Notes: generated by a model not told the origin, from the sequence alone. DNA of 10,652 bases from DATJHM01 sp035493895 (GCA_035493895.1 DATJHM010000047.1:1-10652); one strand, 5' to 3'; shown: positions 1 through 6,327, counted from the first letter of the stretch. Numbers and translations are program-made.

Positions 1-94
1 CTGCTTGCTCACAAAGCTGCAAACCCGGTAAATGGACCGTGGTACTGATACCACCCAGTCCAATGACGCCTATTCCAACCCGTGATTCACGCAT
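1..94 (-). CDS. Gfo/Idh/MocA-family oxidoreductase, N-terminal fragment (partial)
   Basis: Only the first 31 codons are inside the window; the gene continues past the left edge. The peptide begins MRESRVGIGVIGLGGISTTV and goes on to HLPGL. The pattern hydrophobic-G-V-I-G-x-G-x-I, followed about six residues later by H-x-P, is the first beta strand and dinucleotide-binding loop of Gfo/Idh/MocA NAD(P)-dependent sugar and polyol dehydrogenases. The ATG is preceded at good spacing by AAAGGAG (101-107 on the other strand), which fixes the start. The substrate cannot be told from this piece. A sugar or inositol derivative is the family norm, and this would fit the glycosidase further along. Expression probably starts about 155 nt upstream at a promoter overlapped by an inverted repeat. 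Confidence 0.8.
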   Translation of the reverse strand, partial: MRESRVGIGVIGLGGISTTVHLPGLQLCEQA

Positions 95-233
95 AACTTA
101 CTCCTTTGTAGCGAAACAATCGTGATGGGAGGTGATGCTTCTTCATCGAGGCGCTGTTTCTCTGCGCCAGGGATAACTGCTGGGCATAGCGTGCGAAAAG
201 ATAAAATTCCTCCTTGAATAAGAACAAGATGTT

Positions 234-284
234 TTGTCGTTGTTTACAATTGGTAAGATAACTTTACCAAATTGTAAACGACAA
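234..284. promoter_or_regulatory. Inverted-repeat operator upstream of the Gfo/Idh gene
   Basis: Arms GTTTACAATTGGTAA (242-256) and TTACCAAATTGTAAAC (264-279) are reverse complements apart from one extra base, with a 7-nt spacer. The flanks TTGTCG (234-239) and CGACAA (279-284) extend the dyad. Each arm is itself nearly palindromic (TTTAC...GTAAA type), so this could be two adjacent sites for one dimeric regulator. It overlaps the predicted core promoter, as expected of a repressor site. The regulator family is not known from this window. Confidence 0.6.
256..284 (-). promoter_or_regulatory. Candidate sigma-70 promoter for the Gfo/Idh gene
   Basis: On the minus strand TTGTCG (279-284) and TTATCT (256-261) are separated by 17 nt and point toward the Gfo/Idh start, leaving a leader of about 155 nt. 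The hexamers match consensus only moderately. The overlap with the inverted repeat supports a regulated promoter here. Confidence 0.35.
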
Positions 285-511
285 TGCCCCGTTCTGTCAA
301 TGCGAAGAGAAGATGGAGGAAAGAGAGGAGAGGGAGGCGCTGCCTGGATCTTCCTTGAAGGATGAAGTGTGACGGAAGAGGGAGACTGTGCTGGCTACTT
401 TGAGCAAAATCACTGAATGGGCCGGGTTCTCAAGTAGGATTGCAAGCGACAGGGTTACCCCTGCCGCTCGGCTGCAAAACCAGACGTGATAGGTGATCAC
501 TGTTTACCTTA

Positions 512-1054
512 CTAACCACCACTGCTACTGCCACCAGCGCTACCCGCACTGCTACTGCCACCCGCCGTGCCAGCCGTGCCGCCGGTAGCACCCATAGTAC
601 CAGCGCCACCCGTCATGCCAGCCGTGCCGCCGGTAGCACCCATGGTACCAGCGCCACCCGTCATGCCAGCCGTGCCAGCGCTACCCGTCGTCCCCATGGT
701 ACCAGCGGTGCCCTGTTGGCCGCCAGCATGATGTCTATACTTGTGACCCATCATCTGACCGCGTCCATGATCGCCCATCATCTGACCGTATCCATGACCG
801 CCCATCATCTGACCGTGTCCATGCTTGCCCATCATCTGACCGTGTCCATGCTTGCCCATCTGACCGTATCCGTAACCGCCCGTCCACTTATCTATATGAT
901 CCAGGTTCGATGTTTGCGTTAATGACATTTTCTCGTGTGCAGTTATAGTTGTGCTGGAGGATGCCGCAGAGGCATGGGGAACTATGACACTGGAGAGCAC
1001 AAAAAAAGTAATAAGGAGTACACCAAATGCGAAGGCCCGTAACGTGTTCTGCAT
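512..1054 (-). CDS. Secreted Gly/His/Met-rich tandem-repeat protein, possible metal binder
   Basis: This 180-residue protein has a clear Sec signal peptide. Residues 1-30 comprise a short basic start, a hydrophobic core around 9-25 and an A-S-A cleavage motif at 28-30. The mature part has two low-complexity blocks. Residues 60-103 hold about five 9-residue units of the type K-H-G-H-G-Q-M-M-G. Residues 127-163 hold two identical 16-residue units (GTAGMTGGAGTMGATG) plus a partial third, and the tail is Gly/Ser. His and Met-Met clusters in an extracytoplasmic protein suggest binding of copper, silver or nickel, but this is inferred from composition only. I recognise no domain and no named family. 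The start is supported by AAAGG about 8 nt upstream and by a good promoter at 1204-1232. The gene appears to stand alone. A structural cell-surface role like that of other Gly-rich repeat proteins is equally possible. Confidence 0.8.
   Translation of the reverse strand: MQNTLRAFAFGVLLITFFVLSSVIVPHASAASSSTTITAHEKMSLTQTSNLDHIDKWTGGYGYGQMGKHGHGQMMGKHGHGQMMGGHGYGQMMGDHGRGQMMGHKYRHHAGGQQGTAGTMGTTGSAGTAGMTGGAGTMGATGGTAGMTGGAGTMGATGGTAGTAGGSSSAGSAGGSSSGG
569..676 (-). repeat. 48-bp tandem repeat encoding a 16-residue Gly/Thr/Ala/Met unit
   Basis: Two consecutive 48-bp units (plus a partial third) encode the same 16 residues at protein positions 127-142 and 143-158. The DNA copies differ at very few bases (for example CCCATAGTACC versus CCCATGGTACC), so the duplication is recent or maintained by recombination. 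Copy number may vary between strains. Confidence 0.85.
746..877 (-). repeat. 27-bp tandem repeat encoding the His/Met-rich 9-residue unit
   Basis: Four full 27-bp units and one shorter unit (missing one codon) encode protein residues 60-103. The consensus in coding sense is x-H-G-x-G-Q-M-M-G. The His and the Met-Met pair recur in every full unit, while the residue after the first Gly varies (H, H, Y, R). The conserved positions are those that could coordinate metal. Confidence 0.85.
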
Positions 1055-1203
1055 AAATGACCTTTCTTTCTTCTCAGGCGGACAATCTTTTTACACAAAG
1101 ATGACTTTTACGAAGACTGGAGTCCATTCGCACAAATTTATGGGTTGTTTTGCAGAGTAGGCGTTGCTGCTGGGTATGGCGGATCATCTCTGTCGCTTGA
1201 AAA

Positions 1204-1232
1204 TATATACGATTTATAGAAATATAAGTCAA
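1204..1232 (-). promoter_or_regulatory. Sigma-70 promoter of the His/Met-rich protein gene
   Basis: On the minus strand TTGACT (1227-1232) and TATATA (1204-1209) are 17 nt apart in an AT-rich stretch, giving a leader of about 143 nt. The -35 matches consensus at five of six positions. A small dyad (ATCTTT-6 nt-AAAGAT, 1085-1102) lies in the leader about 30 nt before the start codon. Confidence 0.55.
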
Positions 1233-1472
1233 TAGTGTAATATATCGCTATGTATGGCTGTAGAAATATTTGCTGCCGCATTTAGAGGAATTCAATAAAT
1301 GTAAAAAATATGACGATTTTCTGCTTATTTGCTATTTGTTACTAACTATATTTTATAATGTGTAATGCGCTATCTGTGTGGTTATTGGTGGTGGTAAGTC
1401 AGGGGAGAGAAGCGTGGAAGTTTCAGCGATATTACCTCTTCATAAATGAAATCTACCTTTGGGGCAAATAGA
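1233..1472. other. AT-rich intergenic stretch without a gene
   Basis: This lies between the promoter of the His/Met-rich protein gene and the hairpin downstream of the GH43 gene. It is markedly AT-rich from about 1195 to 1370. No open frame with a ribosome-binding site, RNA gene or repeat is visible. Confidence 0.5.
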
Positions 1473-1514
1473 GTACCCCACTCTATTCACATAGCGTGTG
1501 AGTGAGTGGGGTAC
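1473..1514 (-). terminator. Long hairpin downstream of the GH43 gene, probable terminator
   Basis: GTACCCCACTC (1473-1483) pairs perfectly with GAGTGGGGTAC (1504-1514). The stem can continue inward past one bulged T (1484) through ATTCAC (1485-1490) with GTGAGT (1498-1503), leaving a 7-nt loop. It lies 50-91 nt past the stop of the GH43 gene. In the minus direction it is followed by TCTATTT, a poor U-tract. It is therefore either a weak intrinsic terminator or a 3'-end-stabilising structure. Confidence 0.5.
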
Positions 1515-1563
1515 ATCCGCTTTTCAGAATCTGATCGAGAGGGGAACCTTTAGCCTTCTCTGC

Positions 1564-3087
1564 TTAATCGAGAGGCACATAGTCAAACCAGGCAAAATCT
1601 GCCGGAGTGGCCCGGTCTTGCCCGTTGCTGGTTGCATACATACCCAGGTAGACGCCGGTAAATCCTCCGGCGACTTCGCTGGAAAGGTAACGCGCTAAGC
1701 CTGTTGCCAGCACATGCATGTCCTGGTCTGGCAATGCATAGGAAAAGGTGTATGCATTTGCATCTGCCTGAATCGCCAGTTCAATCGTGTCCGTGCTTAC
1801 CATTGTACGTGCGACGAGGGCGGAGAGATCGCCAATACGTCGACGCACGATCACCTGAAGTTGTCCTTCCAGGCGTGTAAGCGCTATTTCGTAGTGATGC
1901 TGATTGTTCATGAGCACAGTTACACCCGCCTCTTCACCGTCGCGTGCAGGCGTAAATTGCAGATGGACACGAGCACGACATGCAAAATGTTGCTGGCGTC
2001 GTCCCACAAACGTCGGTGATCCCTGCGCATCGAGGGTCAGGGCCGATCCGTACAGACGCAGCCAGCCTGGACGTTCGCTGAGTGACCAGTCAGCAGGATT
2101 GGGATTGCGTAAGAAATTCCAGTTGAAATGCAATATGGGCGCGTCGAAATCATCACGTGTGGGCTCTGCTGGCCAGATATGCTCAGGCAGCGTCTCCGCA
2201 TGCATACTGAGATTGACCGTTTTCTCTGGAGAGACCTGAAGCCAGCCATCCTCTGTCCAGGTGACAGGCGCGAGCAGGGTCTCTCGCCCGATATGATGAA
2301 ACTGCCCATTGTGCGGACGAATACCGTGAAAGACCAGCCACCAGGAGCCATCATGCGCCTCTAGCAGATCGGCATGGCCTGTTCCTTGCAGGGGATGAGT
2401 GCCATGATTGCGCTGGGTCAGGATGGGATTATGTGGGCACGGCTCGAACGGTCCCCAGGGACTTTTGCTGCGAGCGAGCGTCTCCATATGCCCGTATTCT
2501 GTGCCCCCTTCCGCGATCATCAGATAGTAAAAATCGCCGATATGATAGAGATGCGGTCCCTCTGGATACCGACCACCAGAACCTTGCCAGAGCAGGCGCG
2601 ATTCTGTCAATTGCTGACCGGTCGTGATATCGATTTCGCATTGATAAATACGCGGCTCGGGCCATTTATCACTGCTCGTGAAGTACACATGTCCGTTCTC
2701 AAAGAGGAAGGAAGGATCGATGCCACCTTGCTGGAGAAATAGTGGCTCAGACCACTCGCCAGCGGGATTCTCCGTGTAGACATAAAAATTGCCGCCATTG
2801 GAGATATTGGTTGTCACCATGTAGAAACGCCCCTCGTGATAGCGTAGCGTGGGGGCAAATATGCCTTGCGAACTGCGAATATCCGCGAGTGGTACCTGGC
2901 TGGTGCGGGTGAGGCAGTGCCCGATCTGCTGCCAGTGAAGTAAATCACGGCTATGAAAGATTGGTACGCCGGGAAAATATTCGAAACTACTCGTGACCAG
3001 ATAATACTCTTCTTTAACGCGACAAATGCTTGGATCAGGGTAAAAGCCAGGTAGGATAGGGTTACTGTAACGTTGCGTTCTGCTCAT
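1564..3087 (-). CDS. Glycoside hydrolase family 43 beta-xylosidase / alpha-L-arabinofuranosidase
   Basis: At 507 residues this has the length and layout of the two-domain GH43 xylosidases. Residues 8-300 form the five-bladed beta-propeller. It contains the family motifs NPILPGFYPDPS with general-base Asp18, SSFEYFPGVPIFHSRDLLHW, GGIDPSF with the pKa-modulating Asp124, and YPEGPHLY with general-acid Glu176. GTGHADLL contains the conserved His238. From about residue 320 to the end is a jelly-roll domain typical of these enzymes (pattern around HYEIALTR and a late GVYLGMYATSNG). The likely reaction is release of xylose or arabinose from the non-reducing ends of plant xylo- or arabino-oligosaccharides. 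No signal peptide is visible, so it probably acts on imported oligosaccharides in the cytoplasm. The motif set resembles subfamilies 11/12, but the exact substrate cannot be decided. The ribosome-binding site is weak (AAGG about 11 nt upstream). No transporter gene is adjacent. Confidence 0.93.
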   Translation of the reverse strand: MSRTQRYSNPILPGFYPDPSICRVKEEYYLVTSSFEYFPGVPIFHSRDLLHWQQIGHCLTRTSQVPLADIRSSQGIFAPTLRYHEGRFYMVTTNISNGGNFYVYTENPAGEWSEPLFLQQGGIDPSFLFENGHVYFTSSDKWPEPRIYQCEIDITTGQQLTESRLLWQGSGGRYPEGPHLYHIGDFYYLMIAEGGTEYGHMETLARSKSPWGPFEPCPHNPILTQRNHGTHPLQGTGHADLLEAHDGSWWLVFHGIRPHNGQFHHIGRETLLAPVTWTEDGWLQVSPEKTVNLSMHAETLPEHIWPAEPTRDDFDAPILHFNWNFLRNPNPADWSLSERPGWLRLYGSALTLDAQGSPTFVGRRQQHFACRARVHLQFTPARDGEEAGVTVLMNNQHHYEIALTRLEGQLQVIVRRRIGDLSALVARTMVSTDTIELAIQADANAYTFSYALPDQDMHVLATGLARYLSSEVAGGFTGVYLGMYATSNGQDRATPADFAWFDYVPLD

Positions 3088-3224
3088 GCAATAAGCGCCT
3101 TTTCTTCAAAAGAGTTATGAAAAGAGGGCAGGCGAGGGGATATCTCTCACTTTCTGGCCCATACCTTCCTATACTCAGGTTGTGCAGGGTCATTGGTGTA
3201 GAGATACTTTGCAATGTGCCCTTT

Positions 3225-3254
3225 ATAATATTGTGCCTCCCATTATAGGTGCAA
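3225..3254 (-). promoter_or_regulatory. Candidate promoter of the GH43 gene
   Basis: On the minus strand TTGCAC (3249-3254) and TATTAT (3225-3230) are separated by 18 nt, placing the start of transcription about 130 nt before the GH43 ATG. A second TATAAT (minus sense, 3242-3247) lies between the hexamers without a good -35 partner. Confidence 0.35.
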
Positions 3255-3336
3255 TGCAACAGCTTATGGTTTGCCAGGAAAATACCTTTTTTGTCGATCA
3301 GATTGCAGTATCAAAGGGGGAGAAAATCGTCAGAGA

Positions 3337-3353
3337 GGGCAGTAAAACTGCCC
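3337..3353 (-). terminator. GC-rich hairpin downstream of fdhA, possible terminator
   Basis: GGGCAGT (3337-3343) and ACTGCCC (3347-3353) form a perfect 7-bp stem with a 3-nt loop, 93-109 nt after the fdhA stop. On the minus strand it is followed by a pyrimidine-rich stretch (CTCTCT, then GATTTTCTCC) but no clean U-tract. The fdhA-GH43 gap (3088-3445) otherwise holds only the GH43 promoter; I see no gene in it. Confidence 0.4.
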
Positions 3354-3445
3354 CTCCCTGGCCGATGCTCAGAAGAGATTCCCGGCTTACCCATTACAGG
3401 CAGTGCCAGGAACCGTCAGTCGAAGGAGAGAATCGCTGATTCAAT

Positions 3446-4639
3446 TTACGACTTGATGAGATTGTTAGGGTTGATAACGAACTTCTTGGCCGCCCCTTTA
3501 TCAAAGTCCTGATAGCCCTTTGGTGCATCGTCAAGCGAAATGACGGTGGCGTTCACCGCTTTGGCAATCTGGATTTTGTCATTGAGGATAGCCATCATCA
3601 GCTGGCGATGGTAGCGCATAACGGGCGTCTGACCGGTGGTAAAGGCGAGCGATTTTGCCCAACCCAGACCGATCTGTACACCGAGCTGGCCCTTTTTCGC
3701 GTTCTCATCAATGCCCCCTGGATCACCAGTCACGTAGAGACCGGGAATGCCGAGGCGTCCGGCGACACGGGTGATGCCCATCAGGTCATTCAACACAGTA
3801 GCTGGAGCCTCACCGGCATCCTCGCCATGACCGCGAGCCTCAAAACCGACGCAGTCAACAGCAGCGTCGACGACTGGCTCACCAAGAATCTGCGCGATCT
3901 TATCGGGAAGATCTCCACTCTGGCGGAGATTGATAGTCTCACAGCCAAAGCTCTTCGCCTGCTTGAGACGTTCCGTATTCATATCCCCAACGATGACGAC
4001 ACTTGCCCCTAACAATTGACAGGATGCGGCACAGGCCAGACCAACCGGCCCGGCACCCGCGACATAGACCGTTGATCCGGTCGTGACGCCTGCTGAAAAC
4101 GCTCCATGATAGCCAGTGGGGAAGATATCCGAGAGCATGGTGAGATCTCTGATCTTTTCCATGGCCTGAGCTTTGTCCGGAAACTTCAGCAGATTCCAGT
4201 CGGCATAGGGAACCATCACATATTCGGCCTGACCGCCGATCCAGCCTCCCATATCCACATACCCATAGGCAGCACCAGGACGAGCTGGATTCACGTTCAA
4301 ACAGACGCCAGTATGGCCCGCTTTACACATGCGACAACGGCCACAGGCAATATTAAACGGCACGGAGACCAGATCTCCGACTTTGATGAACTCGACATCG
4401 CGTCCAGCCTCAATCACTTCACCCGTGATTTCGTGTCCAAGTGTCTGACCTTTGGGTGCTGTCGTGCGACCACGTACCATATGCTGATCACTACCACAAA
4501 TATTGGTAGCAACGACGCGTAGAATAACGCCGTGCTCACATTTGCGACGTTGTTCTTTCAGTTCAAGCTTAGGGTACTCAATAGTTTCTACCTTGACTTT
4601 TCCTGGCTCAATATATACAACACATCTGTTGCCTGGCAT
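3446..4639 (-). CDS. fdhA: Glutathione-independent NAD-dependent formaldehyde dehydrogenase
   Basis: The 397-residue zinc-dependent medium-chain dehydrogenase matches the Pseudomonas-type formaldehyde dehydrogenase/dismutase family along its whole length. The catalytic zinc ligands are Cys48 (in TNICGSDQHMVRGRTT), His69 (LGHE) and Asp171 (TMLSDI). The structural zinc is held by Cys99, Cys102, Cys105 and Cys113 (CGRCRMCKAGHTGVC). The Rossmann loop GAGPVG is at 195-200. The insertions that bury a tightly held NAD(H) in this family are present (VNPARPGAAYGYVDMGGW, and the segment around AVDCVGFEARGHG). It should oxidise formaldehyde to formate without glutathione, and may also act on other short aldehydes or alcohols, in the cytosol. 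AAAGGAGG 6 nt before the ATG fixes the start. It is a lone gene with a long, dyad-rich leader. Formaldehyde detoxification or methylated-compound use is the likely role. Formaldehyde dismutase is the main alternative. Confidence 0.93.
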   Translation of the reverse strand: MPGNRCVVYIEPGKVKVETIEYPKLELKEQRRKCEHGVILRVVATNICGSDQHMVRGRTTAPKGQTLGHEITGEVIEAGRDVEFIKVGDLVSVPFNIACGRCRMCKAGHTGVCLNVNPARPGAAYGYVDMGGWIGGQAEYVMVPYADWNLLKFPDKAQAMEKIRDLTMLSDIFPTGYHGAFSAGVTTGSTVYVAGAGPVGLACAASCQLLGASVVIVGDMNTERLKQAKSFGCETINLRQSGDLPDKIAQILGEPVVDAAVDCVGFEARGHGEDAGEAPATVLNDLMGITRVAGRLGIPGLYVTGDPGGIDENAKKGQLGVQIGLGWAKSLAFTTGQTPVMRYHRQLMMAILNDKIQIAKAVNATVISLDDAPKGYQDFDKGAAKKFVINPNNLIKS

Positions 4640-4644
4640 TAGCT

Positions 4645-4653
4645 TCCTCCTTT
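4645..4653 (-). promoter_or_regulatory. Strong ribosome-binding site of fdhA
   Basis: AAAGGAGGA on the minus strand is close to a perfect anti-16S complement and lies 5-6 nt before the fdhA ATG. It is the strongest Shine-Dalgarno sequence in the window and implies high translation. Confidence 0.8.
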
Positions 4654-4669
4654 GGTAGCATGCACATAC

Positions 4670-4725
4670 CTTTTACACAGGTAAAAGTGACAACCACAAC
4701 CCGTTTTTGTATCCATACAGGTTGT
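4670..4725 (-). promoter_or_regulatory. Stem-loops in the fdhA leader
   Basis: CTTTTAC (4670-4676) and GTAAAAG (4681-4687) form a perfect 7-bp dyad with a 4-nt gap, about 30 nt before the fdhA ATG. Just upstream, ACAACC (4696-4701) and GGTTGT (4720-4725) enclose a second dyad, TGTAT-cc-ATACA. In the transcript these make two consecutive stem-loops ahead of the ribosome-binding site. They could be operators or a leader structure; sequence alone does not decide. Confidence 0.45.
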
Positions 4726-4850
4726 ATCGACTGTTCATGTACAGCGACATCGTTTGCTTGGAGCATCGGACTCAGTCTTTGGTAAGCAGATTGAAGACAG
4801 GCTACCGGTAAATTGGAGCACTGCTTCGAATATCTTCGACGACGCTACAT

Positions 4851-4880
4851 ATCATGTACTATAGAGCAGTAAAATGTCAA
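4851..4880 (-). promoter_or_regulatory. Candidate fdhA promoter
   Basis: A consensus -35 TTGACA (4875-4880, minus sense) is followed after 18 nt by CATGAT (4851-4856), a weak -10. A-/T-rich tracts upstream (about 4881-4930) resemble an UP element. A dyad TCGAA-tatc-TTCGA (4826-4839) lies just after the expected start point. A perfect -35 with a poor -10 is often seen at activator-dependent or repressed promoters. The leader would be about 205 nt. Confidence 0.45.
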
Positions 4881-4988
4881 TAAGAAATGGATTGTATTTT
4901 TAGATATTAAAAAACTGTGATATTCGTGATACATGAAATATAGTTCAGTTTATACTATAAGTCGTTGTAATTGCAAATGCCTTCTGTG

Positions 4989-5096
4989 TCCTGGCTATTG
5001 AGTATCTCGTGCTATTTGAAACGCGCATTTTCTTGGGTGTTGAAGGATGAGCACCCGAGAAAATGACGCATAGTTCTGAGCATAGTCTAGCCAGGA
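4989..5096. repeat. 108-bp nested imperfect palindrome downstream of phzF
   Basis: The outer arms TCCTGGCTA (4989-4997) and TAGCCAGGA (5088-5096) are a perfect 9-bp inverted repeat. The inner arms CATTTTCT (5026-5033) with AGAAAATG (5058-5065) and GGGTG (5035-5039) with CACCC (5052-5056) form a second stem around a 10-12 nt loop. Between them shorter matches (CTAT with ATAG, GCG with CGC) keep the two halves in register. The element begins 17 nt after the phzF stop. It could serve as a terminator or 3'-end structure for phzF, but it lacks a U-tract and is far longer than needed. A small palindromic mobile-type repeat is the alternative. Confidence 0.6.
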
Positions 5097-5112
5097 TCGC
5101 TTCGATAATGTG

Positions 5113-6054
5113 TTAGCGCGGCGGAAGATGAAAGGTGCCCTCATAGACAGGGACCGTGCTTCCACCGAATTCGACCAGTGGTGATGAGCCATTTTGCCCT
5201 TGAATACGCACATGCAGAAAGCTTTGGCGTCCCATTTTCGTCCCCTGCTCAATTACCATGGTTGCCTCCTCATCCTGCAATGCTACTAGCCCATTCCTGA
5301 CAAGATAAGCACCAAGCGGACCTGCCGCGCTCCCCGTGGCGGCGTCTTCTACAATACTGGATTGGTAGGGCTTTAGCATGCGCGCGAAAACAGGAAATCT
5401 CCCTTGCTCATCGATTTGATTCTCAAGCGCAAAAATGTATAATTTGAGCGGCGATACCTCTGGAAAACACGCTCGCAATTGCGCCATAGTGATCTCTACT
5501 CGATCCACCAGCGATCTGCTACGTACAGGCACATAGACAAATGCGTTGCCGGTTGAGACCAACTGAATTGGTGCATCTTCAAGAAGATCAGAGGCATGTA
5601 ATCCCAATGCATTTGCAATCGCCTCACGGTTGCTAAAGGGGGGGTGAAAGGCCAAAGGCGGCAGGGTTGTCCAGAGAAATTGAGGGTGAGATAGCTCCCC
5701 TGAAAGCCGAACTGTGACTGGACCAACACCCTCTTCCAGGATGATCTGCTGCGTGCCCGCCGGGAGAGACCGATTGATGGCGAGCACAAAAGCCGTGCCA
5801 ATCGTGGGATGTCCGGCAAAGGGCAGCTCGCCGGATGGTGTGAAAATCCTGATACGTGCATGAAAGTCGGGTTGTGATGGGGGAAAGACAAAGGTCGTTT
5901 CAGAAAAATTTGTCTCTCTGGCAATGGCGAGCATCTCTTGCTCCGTCAGGCCCGTTCCATCCAGAAACACCGCTAACTGGTTCCCGCCGAAAATATGGTC
6001 GGTAAAGACATCAACGACGCAAAAGTGATAAGTACGAAAATCTTTGTGCTGCAT
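5113..6054 (-). CDS. PhzF-family isomerase/epimerase-like protein
   Basis: The 313-residue protein has the two-lobed PhzF/diaminopimelate-epimerase fold signatures. These are VDVFTDHIFGGNQLAVF at 14-30, catalytic Glu52 in NFSETTF, FTPSGELPFAGHPTIGTAF at 71-89 and the second-lobe mirror motif EDAATGSAAGPLGAYL at 236-251. In PhzF of phenazine synthesis the Glu moves a proton to isomerise trans-2,3-dihydro-3-hydroxyanthranilate. Most genomic members, such as this one, have unknown substrates. No other phenazine gene is nearby, so a phenazine role is not supported and no symbol is assigned. The length is slightly above the family norm, by an N-terminal extension of a few residues. The ribosome-binding site is poor. 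The gene is divergent from the flavoprotein gene at 6328, and its promoter is overlapped by an inverted repeat. Confidence 0.9.
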   Translation of the reverse strand: MQHKDFRTYHFCVVDVFTDHIFGGNQLAVFLDGTGLTEQEMLAIARETNFSETTFVFPPSQPDFHARIRIFTPSGELPFAGHPTIGTAFVLAINRSLPAGTQQIILEEGVGPVTVRLSGELSHPQFLWTTLPPLAFHPPFSNREAIANALGLHASDLLEDAPIQLVSTGNAFVYVPVRSRSLVDRVEITMAQLRACFPEVSPLKLYIFALENQIDEQGRFPVFARMLKPYQSSIVEDAATGSAAGPLGAYLVRNGLVALQDEEATMVIEQGTKMGRQSFLHVRIQGQNGSSPLVEFGGSTVPVYEGTFHLPPR

Positions 6055-6085
6055 ACGTTTCTCGCAAGAAAACTATCAAACGAAT

Positions 6086-6109
6086 ATTTGTGCAACGATT
6101 ATCACAAAT
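6086..6109. promoter_or_regulatory. Inverted-repeat operator over the phzF -10 element
   Basis: ATTTGTG (6086-6092) and CACAAAT (6103-6109) are perfect inverted arms around a 10-nt centre, a spacing that puts the half-sites about 1.6 helical turns apart. The dyad covers the predicted phzF -10 hexamer, the position of a repressor site. It lies in the divergent region and could serve both genes. Confidence 0.5.
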
Positions 6110-6126
6110 CGCTCATCGCGAAGCAA
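6098..6126 (-). promoter_or_regulatory. phzF promoter with extended -10
   Basis: In minus sense TTGCTT (6121-6126) is followed after 17 nt by GATAAT (6098-6103), which carries an upstream TG making an extended -10. The -10 lies about 44 nt before the phzF ATG. Confidence 0.5.
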
Positions 6127-6315
6127 GAGCCAATCTCGCTGAGCAAGGAAAGTCAATCGCGTCTTGCCTTTAATGATTTTGTCAGAAACTGCAAACAGCG
6201 CTATACTTTCAGTGAAAAAAGGACCGGGCAACGCAGCAGTTCTTCTGTTGAATTTGCAGCGGTACAGAATGTTTTGTGTATTTTGTAGAGACAAATCAGA
6301 AAAATAGTTTCTTAG

Positions 6316-6322
6316 AGAAGGA
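6316..6322 (+). promoter_or_regulatory. Ribosome-binding site of the flavoprotein gene
   Basis: AGAAGGA lies 5 nt before the ATG at 6328 and supports that start over later in-frame ATGs. I could not find a convincing plus-strand promoter in 6055-6315; TTGCAG-17 nt-TGTATT near 6256-6284 is weak. Confidence 0.65.
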
Positions 6323-6327
6323 CCATA

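Larger units (their letters stand above)
110..511. other. Intergenic region between the Gfo/Idh gene and the His/Met-rich protein gene
   Basis: Apart from the operator and promoter at 234-284, I see no convincing gene here. An open frame at 297-500 (minus) has no ribosome-binding site and no recognisable protein pattern, so I treat it as chance. An almost pure purine tract lies at 304-336. A small dyad, CAGGG-ttac-CCCTG, near 452-465 lies about 50 nt downstream of the stop of the minus-strand gene at 512. It lacks a T-tract, so I do not call it a terminator. A strong AGGAGG-like sequence near 208-216 (minus sense) has no start codon at usable spacing. Confidence 0.4.

Noticed and set aside
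716..922. A plus-strand frame with repeating HHLTVSM units
   Set aside because: The repetition is the antisense shadow of the 27-bp repeats in the secreted protein gene; there is no ribosome-binding site or signal peptide.
3608..4522. Two plus-strand frames of about 135 residues opposite fdhA
   Set aside because: Both lie wholly antisense to a gene supported by full-length family motifs and zinc ligands.
5113..6054. Phenazine biosynthesis locus suggested by the PhzF homolog
   Set aside because: No other phz gene is in the window, and most PhzF-family proteins are not in phenazine clusters.
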